This document shows, one piece after another, positions 9,872-21,939 of a DNA stretch of 64,000 nt; position 1 is the first letter of the stretch; each line of letters starts with the position of its first letter. Origin of the DNA: Rhizobium sp. WSM4643 (GTDB taxonomy: Bacteria; Pseudomonadota; Alphaproteobacteria; Rhizobiales; Rhizobiaceae). The translations under genes and the position numbers were made by a program. The stretch spans positions 1,798,001 through 1,862,000 of the forward strand of contig NZ_CP104040.1 of the NCBI RefSeq assembly GCF_025152745.1, written 5' to 3'. Below the pieces are notes generated by a model that worked only from the letters and a program-made list of their open reading frames with translations, was not told the origin of the DNA and did not search any database.

Positions 9872-12304
9872 ATGCAGGAGTTGACCACAGTCGAATTGCG
9901 GCCGGAAGCAGGCGAAGGCCTCGCTGACTCCGCCGGTTTTTCTCCACCTGTCATGGTGACGCGCCCGACAAGAACGCAGTCGACGAGCCCCTTGCGGCAC
10001 CGGCTGCCGGCAGCAGCCTCGCAATCGCTGCGTATCGGCATGCGCATGCTGAGCGAAGAGGCGGACCACGGCCGTCTGCTGCTGGTCTCGCCTGTCTTCC
10101 TCGGTGCCGGGTCAGCCTTCTGGTTTCTTGCGGCATCGGACTTTCCGCTCGTTGCATCGCTGCTCTGCCTGTTGCTGCTGATCGTCGCCGTTCTCATCGC
10201 CAGCCGCAGCCGGGCGGCATTGCGGGCAACCCTGCTGGCGCTTGCACTTGTGGCCTGCGGCATGGCCTCCGCGCAGCTCGAGAGCTGGCGGGCTTCGACC
10301 GTGATCCTCGATTCCGCCGTCACGACGACGGTGACCGGCCGTGTGGAACGGCGCGAAGGCGACGGTCGCGGCCGGTGGCGCTACATTCTTGCCGTCACCG
10401 GTACGGAGGCGCCGGAAGTGAAGCGGTCGCCCGAACGCATAACCGCGATCACCCGCGGCGCAGACGCGCCCTTCGAGATCGGTGATATCATAACCGGCAG
10501 GGCGCGGCTGACGCCGCCGGCAGGTCCAGCACTTCCTGAGCTCAACGACTTCTCCTTCGGTGCCTATTTCGATGGCATCGGCGCGAACGGCTTCTTCTAC
10601 GGCGCGCCGTCGAAGGTCGACTGGCAGGCAGGTCCGCAGGCGGCAAGATCGACGTGGGAAGCTCTGCTCGAAGGGCTCTACCGGCTGCGCAGCGGCATTG
10701 GCGACCGCATAAGGTCGATCTTGCCCGGCGACACCGGCGCTTTCGCCGCTGCTCTGGTGACGGACGAGCGGCGCGCCATCTCGAATGAGACGACGGAAGC
10801 GCTGCGCCAGTCCGGCTTGGCTCATATCGTCGCCATCTCCGGCCTCAACATGGCGCTGTCGGCCGGTATCTTCTTCGTTGGGTTCCGGATGTTGCTCAGC
10901 CTCTTTCCCGGCGTCGCTGAGGCCTATCCGACGAAGAAGATCGCTGCCGCCGGCGCGCTCATCGCCGTGACCGCCTATTTCCTGATCTCGGGCTTTGGGG
11001 TCTCTGCCGAACGCGCCTTCATCATGATGGCCATCATGTTGATTGCCGTCTTCTTCGACCGGCCGTCGATCAGCCTGCGCAATGTCGCGCTCTCCGCGCT
11101 CGTCATCATCGCCATTTCGCCGTCCGAGGTCTTGGGTCCGAGCTTCCAGATGTCCTTTGCCGCGACATTGGCGCTGGTCTCGGGCTATCAGCTGTGGAAG
11201 GACCGGCGCGTCCGCGAAAACGCCTTCTTCAAGCTGCCGATCATCAGGCCGGTCGTTACGGTTGCGGGTTTCTTCGGCGGCGTCTTCCTGACGTCGCTGA
11301 TCGGCGGCTTTTCAACCGCGCTGTTTTCGATCGAGCATTTTCATCGCCTGACCGCCTATGGCCTGCCGGCAAACCTCGCGACGATGCCGATCATCTCCTT
11401 TATCGTCATGCCGGCCGGGCTGCTGGCGATGCTGCTCATGCCTTTCGGTCTGGATGTTTGGGCCTGGAAGGTCGTCGGATTCGGCCTCGATCTGGTGATC
11501 GCGGTCGCAAAGACGGTATCCGGCTGGGGCGGCAATATCGACGTTGGCCGCTTGCCCGGCTGGTATTTCGCGGTCGCCGTGGCAGGCTTTCTTCTGCTGA
11601 CGCTGCTCCGGACGCGACTGCGCCATTCCGGCACATCGATCATCGCAGTCTCGACGCTCATCCTGTTGCTTCTACCGGTTCCCCGGCCGCCGGATCTGGT
11701 GATTTCGGAGGATGGCAATCTCGTCGCGGTCGTCGAGGCGGCAGCAATGGCGTCCAACCGTGAACGACCGCCGGATTTCATCTTCGACCAATGGCAGAGA
11801 GCGCTGGTCCTGCCGACGCATGATCCGCCGAAGATGCTGGATGGTCCTGCTATCCCGCCGGAGGGAGAAGACCGCCGCGTCAGGCTTTCCCGCGATCAGC
11901 AGAACGAGGCGAGGACCGCGATGCGAGCGGCCGCAGCGGCCGGCGACACAAACCGCTTTTCCTGCGTCAAGAAGGCCTGGTGCGCATCAAGGCTTGGCAA
12001 TGGCCATGTCGTGGCCGTCATCGACAATGCCGCCTATCTCGGCCCGGCATGCGACGCCGCCGATATCGTCGTGACGTCGGTCCGCCTGCGCTTCAACAGC
12101 TGCCGCTCAGGTGCGACGCTCTTCACCGGTGAAACGCTGCGCAGGACCGGTTCCGTCGAGTTGCGTTTCACGGGCGCCGGCCTGGAGGTCGCAACCGCAT
12201 TCGATGCATTGTCGCGGCCATGGATGCGCCATCGCGCCTATGACTGGCGCAGCAATAGTTTTACCGAGCCCGGTCTAGCCAAGGTCAGTGATAGCGGCGA
12301 ATAA
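9872..12304 (+). CDS. comEC: ComEC/Rec2-family membrane protein
   Basis: Large polytopic inner-membrane protein that, in competent bacteria, carries single-stranded DNA across the membrane; its role in rhizobia is not established. Two to three hydrophobic helices near the N-terminus are followed by an extracytoplasmic DUF4131-type domain, then the Competence domain with the family motif [18 protein letters not shown], several membrane helices, and a C-terminal soluble region. The start is uncertain: TTG at 9812 and ATGs at 9872 and 9953 are all in frame with no clear ribosome site. I give 9872 as a compromise. The 3' end overlaps lexA by 20 bases on the opposite strand. Confidence 0.85.
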   Translation: MQELTTVELRPEAGEGLADSAGFSPPVMVTRPTRTQSTSPLRHRLPAAASQSLRIGMRMLSEEADHGRLLLVSPVFLGAGSAFWFLAASDFPLVASLLCLLLLIVAVLIASRSRAALRATLLALALVACGMASAQLESWRASTVILDSAVTTTVTGRVERREGDGRGRWRYILAVTGTEAPEVKRSPERITAITRGADAPFEIGDIITGRARLTPPAGPALPELNDFSFGAYFDGIGANGFFYGAPSKVDWQAGPQAARSTWEALLEGLYRLRSGIGDRIRSILPGDTGAFAAALVTDERRAISNETTEALRQSGLAHIVAISGLNMALSAGIFFVGFRMLLSLFPGVAEAYPTKKIAAAGALIAVTAYFLISGFGVSAERAFIMMAIMLIAVFFDRPSISLRNVALSALVIIAISPSEVLGPSFQMSFAATLALVSGYQLWKDRRVRENAFFKLPIIRPVVTVAGFFGGVFLTSLIGGFSTALFSIEHFHRLTAYGLPANLATMPIISFIVMPAGLLAMLLMPFGLDVWAWKVVGFGLDLVIAVAKTVSGWGGNIDVGRLPGWYFAVAVAGFLLLTLLRTRLRHSGTSIIAVSTLILLLLPVPRPPDLVISEDGNLVAVVEAAAMASNRERPPDFIFDQWQRALVLPTHDPPKMLDGPAIPPEGEDRRVRLSRDQQNEARTAMRAAAAAGDTNRFSCVKKAWCASRLGNGHVVAVIDNAAYLGPACDAADIVVTSVRLRFNSCRSGATLFTGETLRRTGSVELRFTGAGLEVATAFDALSRPWMRHRAYDWRSNSFTEPGLAKVSDSGE

Positions 12305-13004
12305 GACCGACGAGCTTGCCCTGAACCTTGACACGGTCCGGCCCGAAAATCCGGGTCTCGTAAGCCGGGTTGGCGGCTTCGAGCGCGATCGAGGCGCCCT
12401 TGCGGCGGAAGCGTTTGAGTGTCGCTTCCTCGTCGTCGACGAGAGCAACGACGATGTCGCCAGGACTTGCGGTGCTGCCGTTGCGGATGATCACGGTGTC
12501 ACCGTCAAAGATGCCGGCATCGATCATCGAATCGCCCTTGACCTCCAGCGCATAATGTTCACCGGAACCGAGCATGTCGGCCGGAACGACGATGTCGTGG
12601 GTGTTGTTCTGGATCGCCGAGATCGGAACACCGGCGGCGATGCGGCCCATGACCGGCACGGAGACTGAGTTGCCGTTGTCGGCGACGGGTTTTGCAGGGG
12701 CAGGAGCGGCGACCGGCTGTGGCTTGCCGAGGCTGCCCTCGATGACGCTCGGCGAAAAGCCACGCCGCGGTTGGATGCTGGGGCTGTAGGCCTCCGGAAG
12801 CTTGATGACCTCGATCGCGCGGGCCCGGTTCGGTAGGCGGCGAATGAAGCCACGTTCCTCGAGCGCTGTAATCAAGCGATGAATCCCGGACTTCGAAGCG
12901 AGGTCCAGGGCATCCTTCATTTCGTCGAAAGATGGCGGAACGCCGGATTCCTTCATGCGCTCATGAATGAAAAGGAGAAGCTCCTGTTGTTTGCGCGTGA
13001 GCAT
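12285..13004 (-). CDS. lexA: LexA repressor (SOS regulator)
   Basis: Represses SOS genes and self-cleaves when RecA is activated. The 239-residue protein has an N-terminal winged helix (about residues 1-65, opening [10 protein letters not shown]). The linker is longer than in E. coli. The S24 peptidase domain shows the cleavage site AAG (A124-G125), catalytic Ser159 in GDSMIDAG and Lys197 in EEATLKRF. A perfect GTTC-N7-GTTC box lies 49 bases upstream, so autoregulation is likely. It converges with comEC. Confidence 0.96.
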   Translation of the reverse strand: MLTRKQQELLLFIHERMKESGVPPSFDEMKDALDLASKSGIHRLITALEERGFIRRLPNRARAIEVIKLPEAYSPSIQPRRGFSPSVIEGSLGKPQPVAAPAPAKPVADNGNSVSVPVMGRIAAGVPISAIQNNTHDIVVPADMLGSGEHYALEVKGDSMIDAGIFDGDTVIIRNGSTASPGDIVVALVDDEEATLKRFRRKGASIALEAANPAYETRIFGPDRVKVQGKLVGLIRRYH

Positions 13005-13052
13005 CGACGTTGTGACCTCGTGATTGAAACAAATCCAGAACAGACACTATAT

Positions 13053-13067
13053 GTTCCATATGTGTTC
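13053..13067. promoter_or_regulatory. SOS box (LexA operator) of lexA
   Basis: GTTC (13053-13056), seven bases, GTTC (13064-13067). This direct repeat is the operator known for alphaproteobacterial LexA, unlike the E. coli palindrome. It is placed to cover the lexA promoter on the minus strand, and could in principle also affect the divergent VOC gene. Confidence 0.88.
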
Positions 13068-13201
13068 CGCAAGTAGCTAAATTTCCGTAAAACTTGGCAC
13101 CAACTCGTCGAGATTCTTATTTTCATTCGCCGGATTGGACACATGTCTTGCATTGAGGGTGGCGCTGTCGCACATCTCTTGCCGATTTGAGGAGGGATAT
13201 G

Positions 13202-14098
13202 ATGAACACGCATTCCACCAAACCGTACCCGCTGGATCATGTCGTGCTGCCGGTCGTCGACATCGATCTGGCGCGCGAAAGGCTCGGCAAGCTCGGCTTC
13301 ACCGTTGCCGCCGATGCGCGCCACCCCTTCGGGACGGAGAATGCCTGCGTCTTCTTTGCCGACAAGACCTATCTGGAGCCGCTCGGGATCGCGAGCGTCG
13401 AGGAGAGCGAGGCATCGGCGCGACGAGGCAATGTCTTCACCGCTCGCAACCGGGCTTTCCGCTTCCGTTGCGGCGCGGAGGGGCTTTCGGCGGTGGCCTT
13501 CGGCAGCAAGGATGCCGGCATCGATCATCAGGATTTCGTCGGCAACGGGTCGAGCGCCGGGGAGATGCTGCAGTTCACCCGGCCGATGACGATGCCGGAC
13601 GGCTCCGAGACGATTGCCGGCTTCAAGCTGGCTTTTGCCGGCGACCTGCGCGCGCCTGATCTCTTGCTCTTCACCGTCGAGCGTATCAATCCGCTGCCGG
13701 CCGACCGCGCCGCGCTGGAGACGCATGCCAATGGCGTGACCGGCATAACGGAGATCGCGCTTTGCGCGCCGGAACCGGCCGCATTCGCTGCCTTCGTCGG
13801 CCTTGCAGCGGCGCAATCGGCAGTCGAGAAAACCGGTTTCGGCGTCAATGTCGCGGCGTCGAATGCGAAAATCGGTCTGATGACGCCAGAAGGGCTGGAG
13901 GCCTATTTCGACATCGCCGGCTCATCCGCAGATCGCGGCCTGCGCGGCCGGGCAATCCTCTTTGCTGTTGCCGATCTTGCCGTGACAGAAGCGCATTTGG
14001 CTGCTAACGGGGTGACATACACGCGCAAGAACAATCGCATTCTGGTGAAGCCCGCGCCCGGGCAGGGCACGCTCTTCGCCTTCGAGGAAACACGATGA
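13202..14098 (+). CDS. VOC (glyoxalase-like) family protein
   Basis: The 298-residue protein begins [24 protein letters not shown], the first beta-alpha-beta of a vicinal-oxygen-chelate module, and a second module begins near residue 180 ([10 protein letters not shown]). This matches the Glyoxalase_3/VOC arrangement. The substrate is unknown. ATGs at 13199 and 13202 are both possible; GGAGGG at 13191-13196 is better spaced from 13202. The stop overlaps the kdsA start as ATGA, so the two genes are likely co-transcribed and coupled, although no functional link to Kdo synthesis is known. It is divergent from lexA. Confidence 0.8.
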   Translation: MNTHSTKPYPLDHVVLPVVDIDLARERLGKLGFTVAADARHPFGTENACVFFADKTYLEPLGIASVEESEASARRGNVFTARNRAFRFRCGAEGLSAVAFGSKDAGIDHQDFVGNGSSAGEMLQFTRPMTMPDGSETIAGFKLAFAGDLRAPDLLLFTVERINPLPADRAALETHANGVTGITEIALCAPEPAAFAAFVGLAAAQSAVEKTGFGVNVAASNAKIGLMTPEGLEAYFDIAGSSADRGLRGRAILFAVADLAVTEAHLAANGVTYTRKNNRILVKPAPGQGTLFAFEETR

Positions 14099-14940
14099 GC
14101 ACTGATACGAATTCCGACGTCAGGGTCGGCGAAGGCCAAGGCCAGGTCACCTTTTCCAATACCGGCCGCCTGTCGCTGATTGCCGGTCCCTGCCAGATGG
14201 AGAGCCGCGACCACGCCTTCATGGTTGCCGGCACGCTGAAGGAGCTTTGCGGAAGGCTCGGCATCGGCCTCGTCTACAAGAGTTCCTTCGACAAGGCGAA
14301 CCGGACCTCGCTCTCGGCCGAACGCGGTATCGGGATCGAAAAGGGCATGGAGGTCTTTGCCGACCTCAAGAAGGAATTCGGCTTTCCCGTCCTGGCCGAC
14401 GTTCATACCGCCGAACAATGCGCCGAGGTGGCAAAGATCGTCGACGTCCTGCAGATCCCGGCCTTCCTTTGCCGCCAGACCGACCTTCTTATTGCCGCGG
14501 CCAAGACCGGCCGCGTCGTCAACGTCAAGAAGGGCCAGTTCCTCGCTCCCTGGGATATGAAGAACGTCCTGAAGAAGCTCAATGCCAGTGGCAATCCGAA
14601 CGTGCTGCTGTGCGAGCGCGGCGCCTCTTTCGGTTACAACACGCTGGTTTCCGACATGCGTTCGCTGCCGATCATGGCGGCGATGGGCGCCCCCGTTATC
14701 TTCGATGCGACCCATTCCGTGGCGCAGCCGGGCGGGCAGGGCGAATCCTCCGGCGGTCAGCGGGAATTCGTGGAAACGCTGGCGCGCGCAGCGGTGGCTA
14801 CCGGTATCGCCGGCGTGTTCGTCGAAACCCACCAGGACCCCGACAATGCACCTTCCGACGGCCCCAACATGGTCTATCTCAAGGACATGCCGCGGCTGCT
14901 TGAAAAGCTACTCGCCTTCGATGCGGTCGCCAAGGCTTGA
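14095..14940 (+). CDS. kdsA: 3-deoxy-8-phosphooctulonate synthase KdsA
   Basis: Condenses phosphoenolpyruvate with arabinose 5-phosphate to Kdo-8-phosphate for the LPS inner core. The 281-residue TIM-barrel protein has [14 protein letters not shown] near residue 26, [11 protein letters not shown] for phosphate binding and HSVAQPGG. The cysteine in GPC is the position that binds metal in metal-dependent KdsA enzymes (E. coli has Asn there), so this is probably the metal-dependent class. Eno, which makes its co-substrate PEP, follows 142 bases downstream. Confidence 0.95.
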   Translation: MSTDTNSDVRVGEGQGQVTFSNTGRLSLIAGPCQMESRDHAFMVAGTLKELCGRLGIGLVYKSSFDKANRTSLSAERGIGIEKGMEVFADLKKEFGFPVLADVHTAEQCAEVAKIVDVLQIPAFLCRQTDLLIAAAKTGRVVNVKKGQFLAPWDMKNVLKKLNASGNPNVLLCERGASFGYNTLVSDMRSLPIMAAMGAPVIFDATHSVAQPGGQGESSGGQREFVETLARAAVATGIAGVFVETHQDPDNAPSDGPNMVYLKDMPRLLEKLLAFDAVAKA

Positions 14941-15037
14941 CGTTCAACAGCCTGACATGATCGTGCTATAGGCGAGATCCGAACACGGTCCGAAGGGCTG
15001 GAAATTGCAGCATTGTAATTTGCACGCCTTCGACTAA

Positions 15038-16357
<1,320 letters not shown>

Positions 16358-16381
16358 TCGGATCTGATTTCCAATGGCTTG

Positions 16382-16460
16382 ACCCGCGCCTTCCCGTGAA
16401 CTGACCCCCGAAGGTTGGATGTCCAACTTTCGGGGGTCAGTTCACCGGCGCGGGTTTTTT
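16382..16460 (+). terminator. Composite intrinsic terminator of eno
   Basis: The outer stem ACCCGCGCC (16382-16390) pairs perfectly with GGCGCGGGT (16447-16455) and is followed by a T run to 16460. Between the arms sits a second, nearly perfect palindrome (16397-16444). Without that palindrome and one CCG copy, the site would be a textbook terminator: 9-bp stem, TTCCC loop, T tract. Confidence 0.85.
16397..16444. repeat. 48-bp palindrome resembling abutted IS3-family ends, with CCG duplication
   Basis: TGAACTGACCCCCGAAGGTT at the left edge continues for four bases, then after a central TG dinucleotide the complement returns to 16444, with one mismatch (G against T) in a 23-bp arm. The flanks are CCG (16394-16396) and CCG (16445-16447). 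The arm resembles, from memory, the terminal repeats of IS150-group IS3 elements (TG-N-ACTG...GTTGGA), and IS3 elements duplicate 3-4 bp. No transposase lies between the arms. I infer a relic or mini-element of two joined ends; no search was possible. Confidence 0.55.
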
Positions 16461-16545
16461 ATTGCGCGGTTTTTAGAGTCAACGAACGGTTAATCTCTGC
16501 GCGTTAGATTGAACGAATTGGTAATGCGTTCAAGAGCATGCGTGT

Positions 16546-16866
16546 ATGTGGACAAAGCATCATAAGAAGAGAAAGATCGGTCGCTTCGTCATTCCGGCCA
16601 TGACGGTCGCCTTCCTTTCCTATTTCGGTTATCATTGCATCCATGGCGATTACGGCCTGCGCGCGACGGAGACGTTCGAGCATCAGCGTGTCGCGCGTGA
16701 AAAAGAGCTTGCAGTCTTGAAGGCGAAGCGCGAACATCTGGAAAATCAGGTCGCGCTGCTGAGTGACGGTTCGCTCGACAAGGATATGCTGGACGAAAAA
16801 GCGCGTTATCAGCTCAACATGTCGCGTGCGGACGAGATCGTCGTCTTCAACCATTACTCCAATTAA
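16546..16866 (+). CDS. FtsB/DivIC-family septum formation initiator
   Basis: The 106-residue protein has a short basic N-terminus (MWTKHHKKRK), one membrane helix (about residues 12-30), a heptad-like coiled coil (about 45-75) and a conserved tail with D-K-D-M-L-D-E-K-A-R. This is the bitopic FtsB/DivIC architecture of the divisome FtsQLB complex. The gene between eno and pdhA is the usual alphaproteobacterial location. I leave the symbol open because the family is short and diverse. A perfect 8-bp inverted repeat (AATTAACC/GGTTAATT, 16861-16883) overlaps its stop codon. Confidence 0.85.
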   Translation: MWTKHHKKRKIGRFVIPAMTVAFLSYFGYHCIHGDYGLRATETFEHQRVAREKELAVLKAKREHLENQVALLSDGSLDKDMLDEKARYQLNMSRADEIVVFNHYSN

Positions 16867-17011
16867 CCGAAAACAGGTTAATTGGAATTTCCGTTGTTTT
16901 TCCAATAATTTAGAGCGGAATATGAGCCATGCAATTATGGCATTGCTGTGGTCATGTTTCTTCCCTATGGTACGCGCCACCAAGAAACGACAAACCCATA
17001 GGGAGGGTTGA

Positions 17012-18058
17012 ATGGCGCCGCGAAAGACCGCGACCGTTTCCAGCCGCAAAACTGCAGCAAAACCGGCAGCCAAAGCATCGAATGGCGGCCCGGTAGCCGA
17101 CTTCGATCGCAATGAAGAGCTGAAGGCCTATCGCGAGATGCTGCTGATCCGCCGCTTCGAGGAGAAGGCCGGTCAGCTTTACGGCATGGGCTTCATCGGC
17201 GGCTTTTGTCACCTCTACATCGGTCAGGAAGCTGTCGTCGTCGGCATGCAGATGGCGCAGAAGGAAGGCGACCAGGTCATCACCGCCTATCGCGACCACG
17301 GCCATATGCTGGCAACCGGCATGGAAGCGCGCGGCGTCATGGCGGAACTGACCGGGCGTCGCAGCGGCTATTCCCACGGCAAGGGCGGCTCGATGCACAT
17401 GTTCTCGAAAGAGAAGCATTTCTACGGCGGTCACGGCATCGTCGGCGCCCAGGTCTCGCTCGGAACGGGTCTTGCCTTCGCAAACCGCTACCGCGGCAAC
17501 GACAATGTTTCCATTGCCTATTTCGGCGACGGCGCTGCCAACCAGGGCCAGGTCTACGAGAGCTTCAACATGGCGGCTCTCTGGAAGCTGCCGATCGTCT
17601 ATATCGTCGAGAACAACCGTTACGCCATGGGCACCTCGACCGCCCGCGCCACCGCGCAGTCGAACTATTCGCTTCGCGGATCCGGCTTCGGCATCCCCGG
17701 CATTCAGGTCGACGGCATGGACGTCCGCGCCGTCAAGGCGGCCGCCGACGAAGCGCTCGAACATTGCCGTTCCGGCAAGGGCCCGATCATTCTCGAAATG
17801 CTGACCTATCGTTATCGCGGTCACTCCATGTCCGACCCGGCGAAGTATCGCTCCAAGGACGAGGTGCAGAAGATGCGCTCCGAGCATGACCCGATCGAAC
17901 AGGTGAAGGCACGCCTCGTCGAAAAGGGCTGGGCTTCCGAAGACGATCTGAAGGCGATCGACAAGGATGTCCGCGACATCGTCGCCGACAGCGCCGACTT
18001 CGCCCAGGCCGATCCGGAGCCGGATGTATCCGAGCTCTATACCGACATTCTGCTCTAA
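17012..18058 (+). CDS. pdhA: Pyruvate dehydrogenase E1 component, alpha subunit
   Basis: Thiamine-diphosphate-dependent decarboxylation of pyruvate, the first step of the PDH complex, together with the beta subunit. The 348-residue protein has an Ala/Lys-rich N-terminal tail (about 25 residues), the TPP motif GDGAANQGQVYESFNMA...VENN and the phosphorylation-loop-like region YRYRGHSMSDPAKYRSK. GGGAGGG gives a strong ribosome site before ATG. The 145-base gap after the ftsB-like gene contains overlapping inverted repeats and probably the operon promoter. Confidence 0.96.
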   Translation: MAPRKTATVSSRKTAAKPAAKASNGGPVADFDRNEELKAYREMLLIRRFEEKAGQLYGMGFIGGFCHLYIGQEAVVVGMQMAQKEGDQVITAYRDHGHMLATGMEARGVMAELTGRRSGYSHGKGGSMHMFSKEKHFYGGHGIVGAQVSLGTGLAFANRYRGNDNVSIAYFGDGAANQGQVYESFNMAALWKLPIVYIVENNRYAMGTSTARATAQSNYSLRGSGFGIPGIQVDGMDVRAVKAAADEALEHCRSGKGPIILEMLTYRYRGHSMSDPAKYRSKDEVQKMRSEHDPIEQVKARLVEKGWASEDDLKAIDKDVRDIVADSADFAQADPEPDVSELYTDILL

Positions 18059-18073
18059 TCGGGGAGGGAACCC

Positions 18074-19471
<1,398 letters not shown>

Positions 19472-19486
19472 GGGGAGGGTGTTTCG

Positions 19487-20836
19487 ATGCCGATCAATAT
19501 CACGATGCCCGCCCTCTCTCCGACCATGGAGGAAGGCAATCTTTCCAAATGGCTGGTCAAGGAAGGCGACAAGGTCAAGTCTGGCGATGTGATCGCCGAG
19601 ATCGAGACCGACAAGGCGACGATGGAAGTCGAAGCCGTCGATGAAGGCACGGTCGCCAAGCTCGTCGTTGCCGCCGGCACCGAAGGCGTCAAGGTCAATG
19701 CGCTGATCGCGGTTCTCGCCGCCGATGGCGAGGATGTCTCCGCTGCCGCAAGCAGTGCGGGTTCCGCCGCTCCGGCACCGAAAACCGACGGTGCAGCCGC
19801 GCCGAAAGCCGAGGCTGCACCGGCTCCGGCCCAGTCTGCTCCGGCTGCTGCACCTGTAACCACCGCCGCGCCCGCCTCGGTTTCGTCTCATGGCAACCGC
19901 ACCTTCTCTTCGCCGCTCGCTCGCAGGCTGGCCAAGGAAGCGGGTATCGACCTTTCGGCGGTCGCAGGCTCCGGCCCGCACGGCCGCGTGGTCAAGAGCG
20001 ACATCGAAACCGCCGTTGCCGGTGGTGGCGCCAAGGCCGCTGCCGCGCCTGTATCCGCGACCGCCGCGCCGGCTCCGGCCGCCGCTGCACCGAAGGGCGC
20101 CTCCGAAGAGGCCGTGCTCAAGCTCTTCGAACCTGGCTCCTACGAGCTCGTGCCGCATGACGGCATGCGCAAGACGATCGCCAGGCGCCTGGTCGAATCC
20201 AAGCAGACGATCCCGCATTTCTACGTCAGCCTCGATTGCGAGCTCGATGCACTGCTGGCGCTACGCGCCCAGCTGAACGATGCGGCCCCGCGCAAGGACA
20301 ACGCTCCGGCCTACAAGCTCTCGGTCAACGACATGGTGATCAAGGCCATGGCGCTGGCGTTGCGCGACGTTCCGGATGCCAATGTTTCCTGGACCGACAG
20401 CAACATGGTCAAGCACAAGCATGCCGATGTCGGCGTCGCGGTCTCGATCCCCGGCGGCCTGATCACGCCGATCATTCGCAAGGCCGAGGAAAAGACCCTG
20501 TCGACGATCTCCAACGAGATGCGCGATCTCGGCAAGCGGGCCAAGGACCGCAAGCTGAAGCCTGAGGAATATCAGGGCGGCACCAGCTCGGTCTCCAACA
20601 TGGGCATGATGGGCGTGAAGAACTTCGCGGCCGTCGTCAACCCGCCGCATGCGACGATCCTCGCGGTCGGTGCCGGCGAACAGCGGGTCGTCGTCAAGAA
20701 CGGCGAAATGGCGATCGCCACCGTGATGTCAGTCACGCTCTCGACCGACCATCGCTGCGTCGACGGCGCGCTCGGCGCCGAACTGCTCCAGGCCTTCAAG
20801 GGCTACATCGAGAACCCGATGGGCATGCTTGTCTGA
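19487..20836 (+). CDS. pdhC: Pyruvate dehydrogenase E2 (dihydrolipoamide acetyltransferase)
   Basis: Core of the PDH complex; moves acetyl groups from lipoyl arms to CoA. It has one N-terminal lipoyl domain (residues 1-80, Lys43), an Ala/Pro linker, an E3/E1-binding domain (about 137-172, [17 protein letters not shown]...[12 protein letters not shown]), a second linker, and the catalytic domain ending with the active-site motif [17 protein letters not shown]. The 449-residue length is normal. It follows pdhB by 15 bases. Confidence 0.96.
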   Translation: MPINITMPALSPTMEEGNLSKWLVKEGDKVKSGDVIAEIETDKATMEVEAVDEGTVAKLVVAAGTEGVKVNALIAVLAADGEDVSAAASSAGSAAPAPKTDGAAAPKAEAAPAPAQSAPAAAPVTTAAPASVSSHGNRTFSSPLARRLAKEAGIDLSAVAGSGPHGRVVKSDIETAVAGGGAKAAAAPVSATAAPAPAAAAPKGASEEAVLKLFEPGSYELVPHDGMRKTIARRLVESKQTIPHFYVSLDCELDALLALRAQLNDAAPRKDNAPAYKLSVNDMVIKAMALALRDVPDANVSWTDSNMVKHKHADVGVAVSIPGGLITPIIRKAEEKTLSTISNEMRDLGKRAKDRKLKPEEYQGGTSSVSNMGMMGVKNFAAVVNPPHATILAVGAGEQRVVVKNGEMAIATVMSVTLSTDHRCVDGALGAELLQAFKGYIENPMGMLV

Positions 20837-20855
20837 TAGCGGCGCGGAGGCGGAA

Positions 20856-21497
20856 ATGACCAAGACCGTTCTTTGCTATGGCGACTCGCTGACCTGGGGT
20901 TATGACGCCGAGACGATCGGCCGTCATGATTACAAGAATCGCTGGCCGAGCGTGCTTCAAGCCGCGCTCGGCAGTGAGGCGCGCGTCATCGCCGAAGGCC
21001 TGAACGGTCGCACGACCGCTTTCGACGACCACCTGGCCGATTGCGACCGCAACGGTGCGCGCATCCTGCCGACGGTCCTGCAGACGCATGCGCCGCTCGA
21101 CCTCGTTGTCCTTCTGCTCGGCACCAACGATATGAAGCCGGTTGTGGCGGGTTCGGCCTTTGCCGCATGCCAGGGCATCAGCCGGCTCGTGCGGCTGATC
21201 CGCAATCACGCCTGGCCCTTCGAATTCGATGGGCCGGAGATTCTGATCGTGGCGCCGCCGGCGATCCGTGCGACGGGCAATGTGCCCTTCGCCGCGTCGT
21301 TTCCCGGCGGCATCGAGGAATCGGCAAAGCTTGCAACGCTTTATCGTGATCTTGCCGACGAACTCGGTTGTGGCTTCTTCGACGGCAATTCCGTCGCCAA
21401 GACCACACCGATCGATGGCATCCATCTCGATGCGGAGAATACGCGTGCGCTCGGCCGCGGGCTGGAATCAATCGTGCGGATGATGCTGGGGATCTGA
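20856..21497 (+). CDS. SGNH/GDSL-family hydrolase
   Basis: The 213-residue protein has the SGNH blocks: GDSLTWG (block I nucleophile, Ser11), an expected glycine block, GTNDMK (block III), and DGIHLDAENT (block V Asp/His). It is probably an arylesterase- or lipase-like cytosolic hydrolase with unknown substrate. There is no signal peptide. I take the ATG at 20856 because GCGGAGGCGGAA precedes it. It starts 19 bases after pdhC, so it is likely read through from the pdh operon. Confidence 0.85.
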   Translation: MTKTVLCYGDSLTWGYDAETIGRHDYKNRWPSVLQAALGSEARVIAEGLNGRTTAFDDHLADCDRNGARILPTVLQTHAPLDLVVLLLGTNDMKPVVAGSAFAACQGISRLVRLIRNHAWPFEFDGPEILIVAPPAIRATGNVPFAASFPGGIEESAKLATLYRDLADELGCGFFDGNSVAKTTPIDGIHLDAENTRALGRGLESIVRMMLGI

Positions 21498-21499
21498 GC

Positions 21500-21922
21500 A
21501 TGACCTCCTTCATGAGCGAGGACGAAGCCGTCGGCAGCTGGCGGAATGCTGTCATTGGCGAGGTCGCGGGTGTGGCGATCGGCCAAGCGCTGGATGAGGG
21601 GATAGGCGATATCGAGGCGACGATTCCGGCGAGCGCACCAATGCTCGCCTTGCAGAAAACAGTTGTGGGAAGCTGGTTCATCGGCAGTCTCGGCGTCTAT
21701 CGCCATCTGCGTGGCATCGGCATCGGACGCAGGCTGCTGGACGATCAGATCGTAAGGGCGGATCGGCGGCCGGTCAGTCTCATTACCGCAAGTGATAACG
21801 AAGCGGCTTTGTCGCTTTATGCAAGAAACGGATTCCTGGAGGCTGCGCGCGCCGATGCCGTGCCGCTCTTCGAAAACAGCAAGAGACACGCGTGGGTGCT
21901 CATGACCCGCAGCGCAGCGTAA
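21500..21922 (+). CDS. GNAT-family N-acetyltransferase
   Basis: The 140-residue protein has the acetyl-CoA-binding motif A of GNAT enzymes, VYRHLRGIGIGRRLLDDQI (Q/R-x-x-G-x-G/A), followed by SLITASDNEAALSLYARNGF, which is motif B. The N-terminus is short compared with typical members. It begins two bases after the SGNH stop and ends 17 bases before lpdA, so it belongs to the same transcription unit. The acceptor is unknown. Confidence 0.8.
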   Translation: MTSFMSEDEAVGSWRNAVIGEVAGVAIGQALDEGIGDIEATIPASAPMLALQKTVVGSWFIGSLGVYRHLRGIGIGRRLLDDQIVRADRRPVSLITASDNEAALSLYARNGFLEAARADAVPLFENSKRHAWVLMTRSAA

Positions 21923-21939
21923 CAAAGGGCAGGAAACAC

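Noticed and set aside
9652..9927. Plus-strand frame of 91 codons between gltA and comEC
   Set aside because: It overlaps the comEC start in another frame and the presumed gltA promoter, and has no ribosome site or domain.
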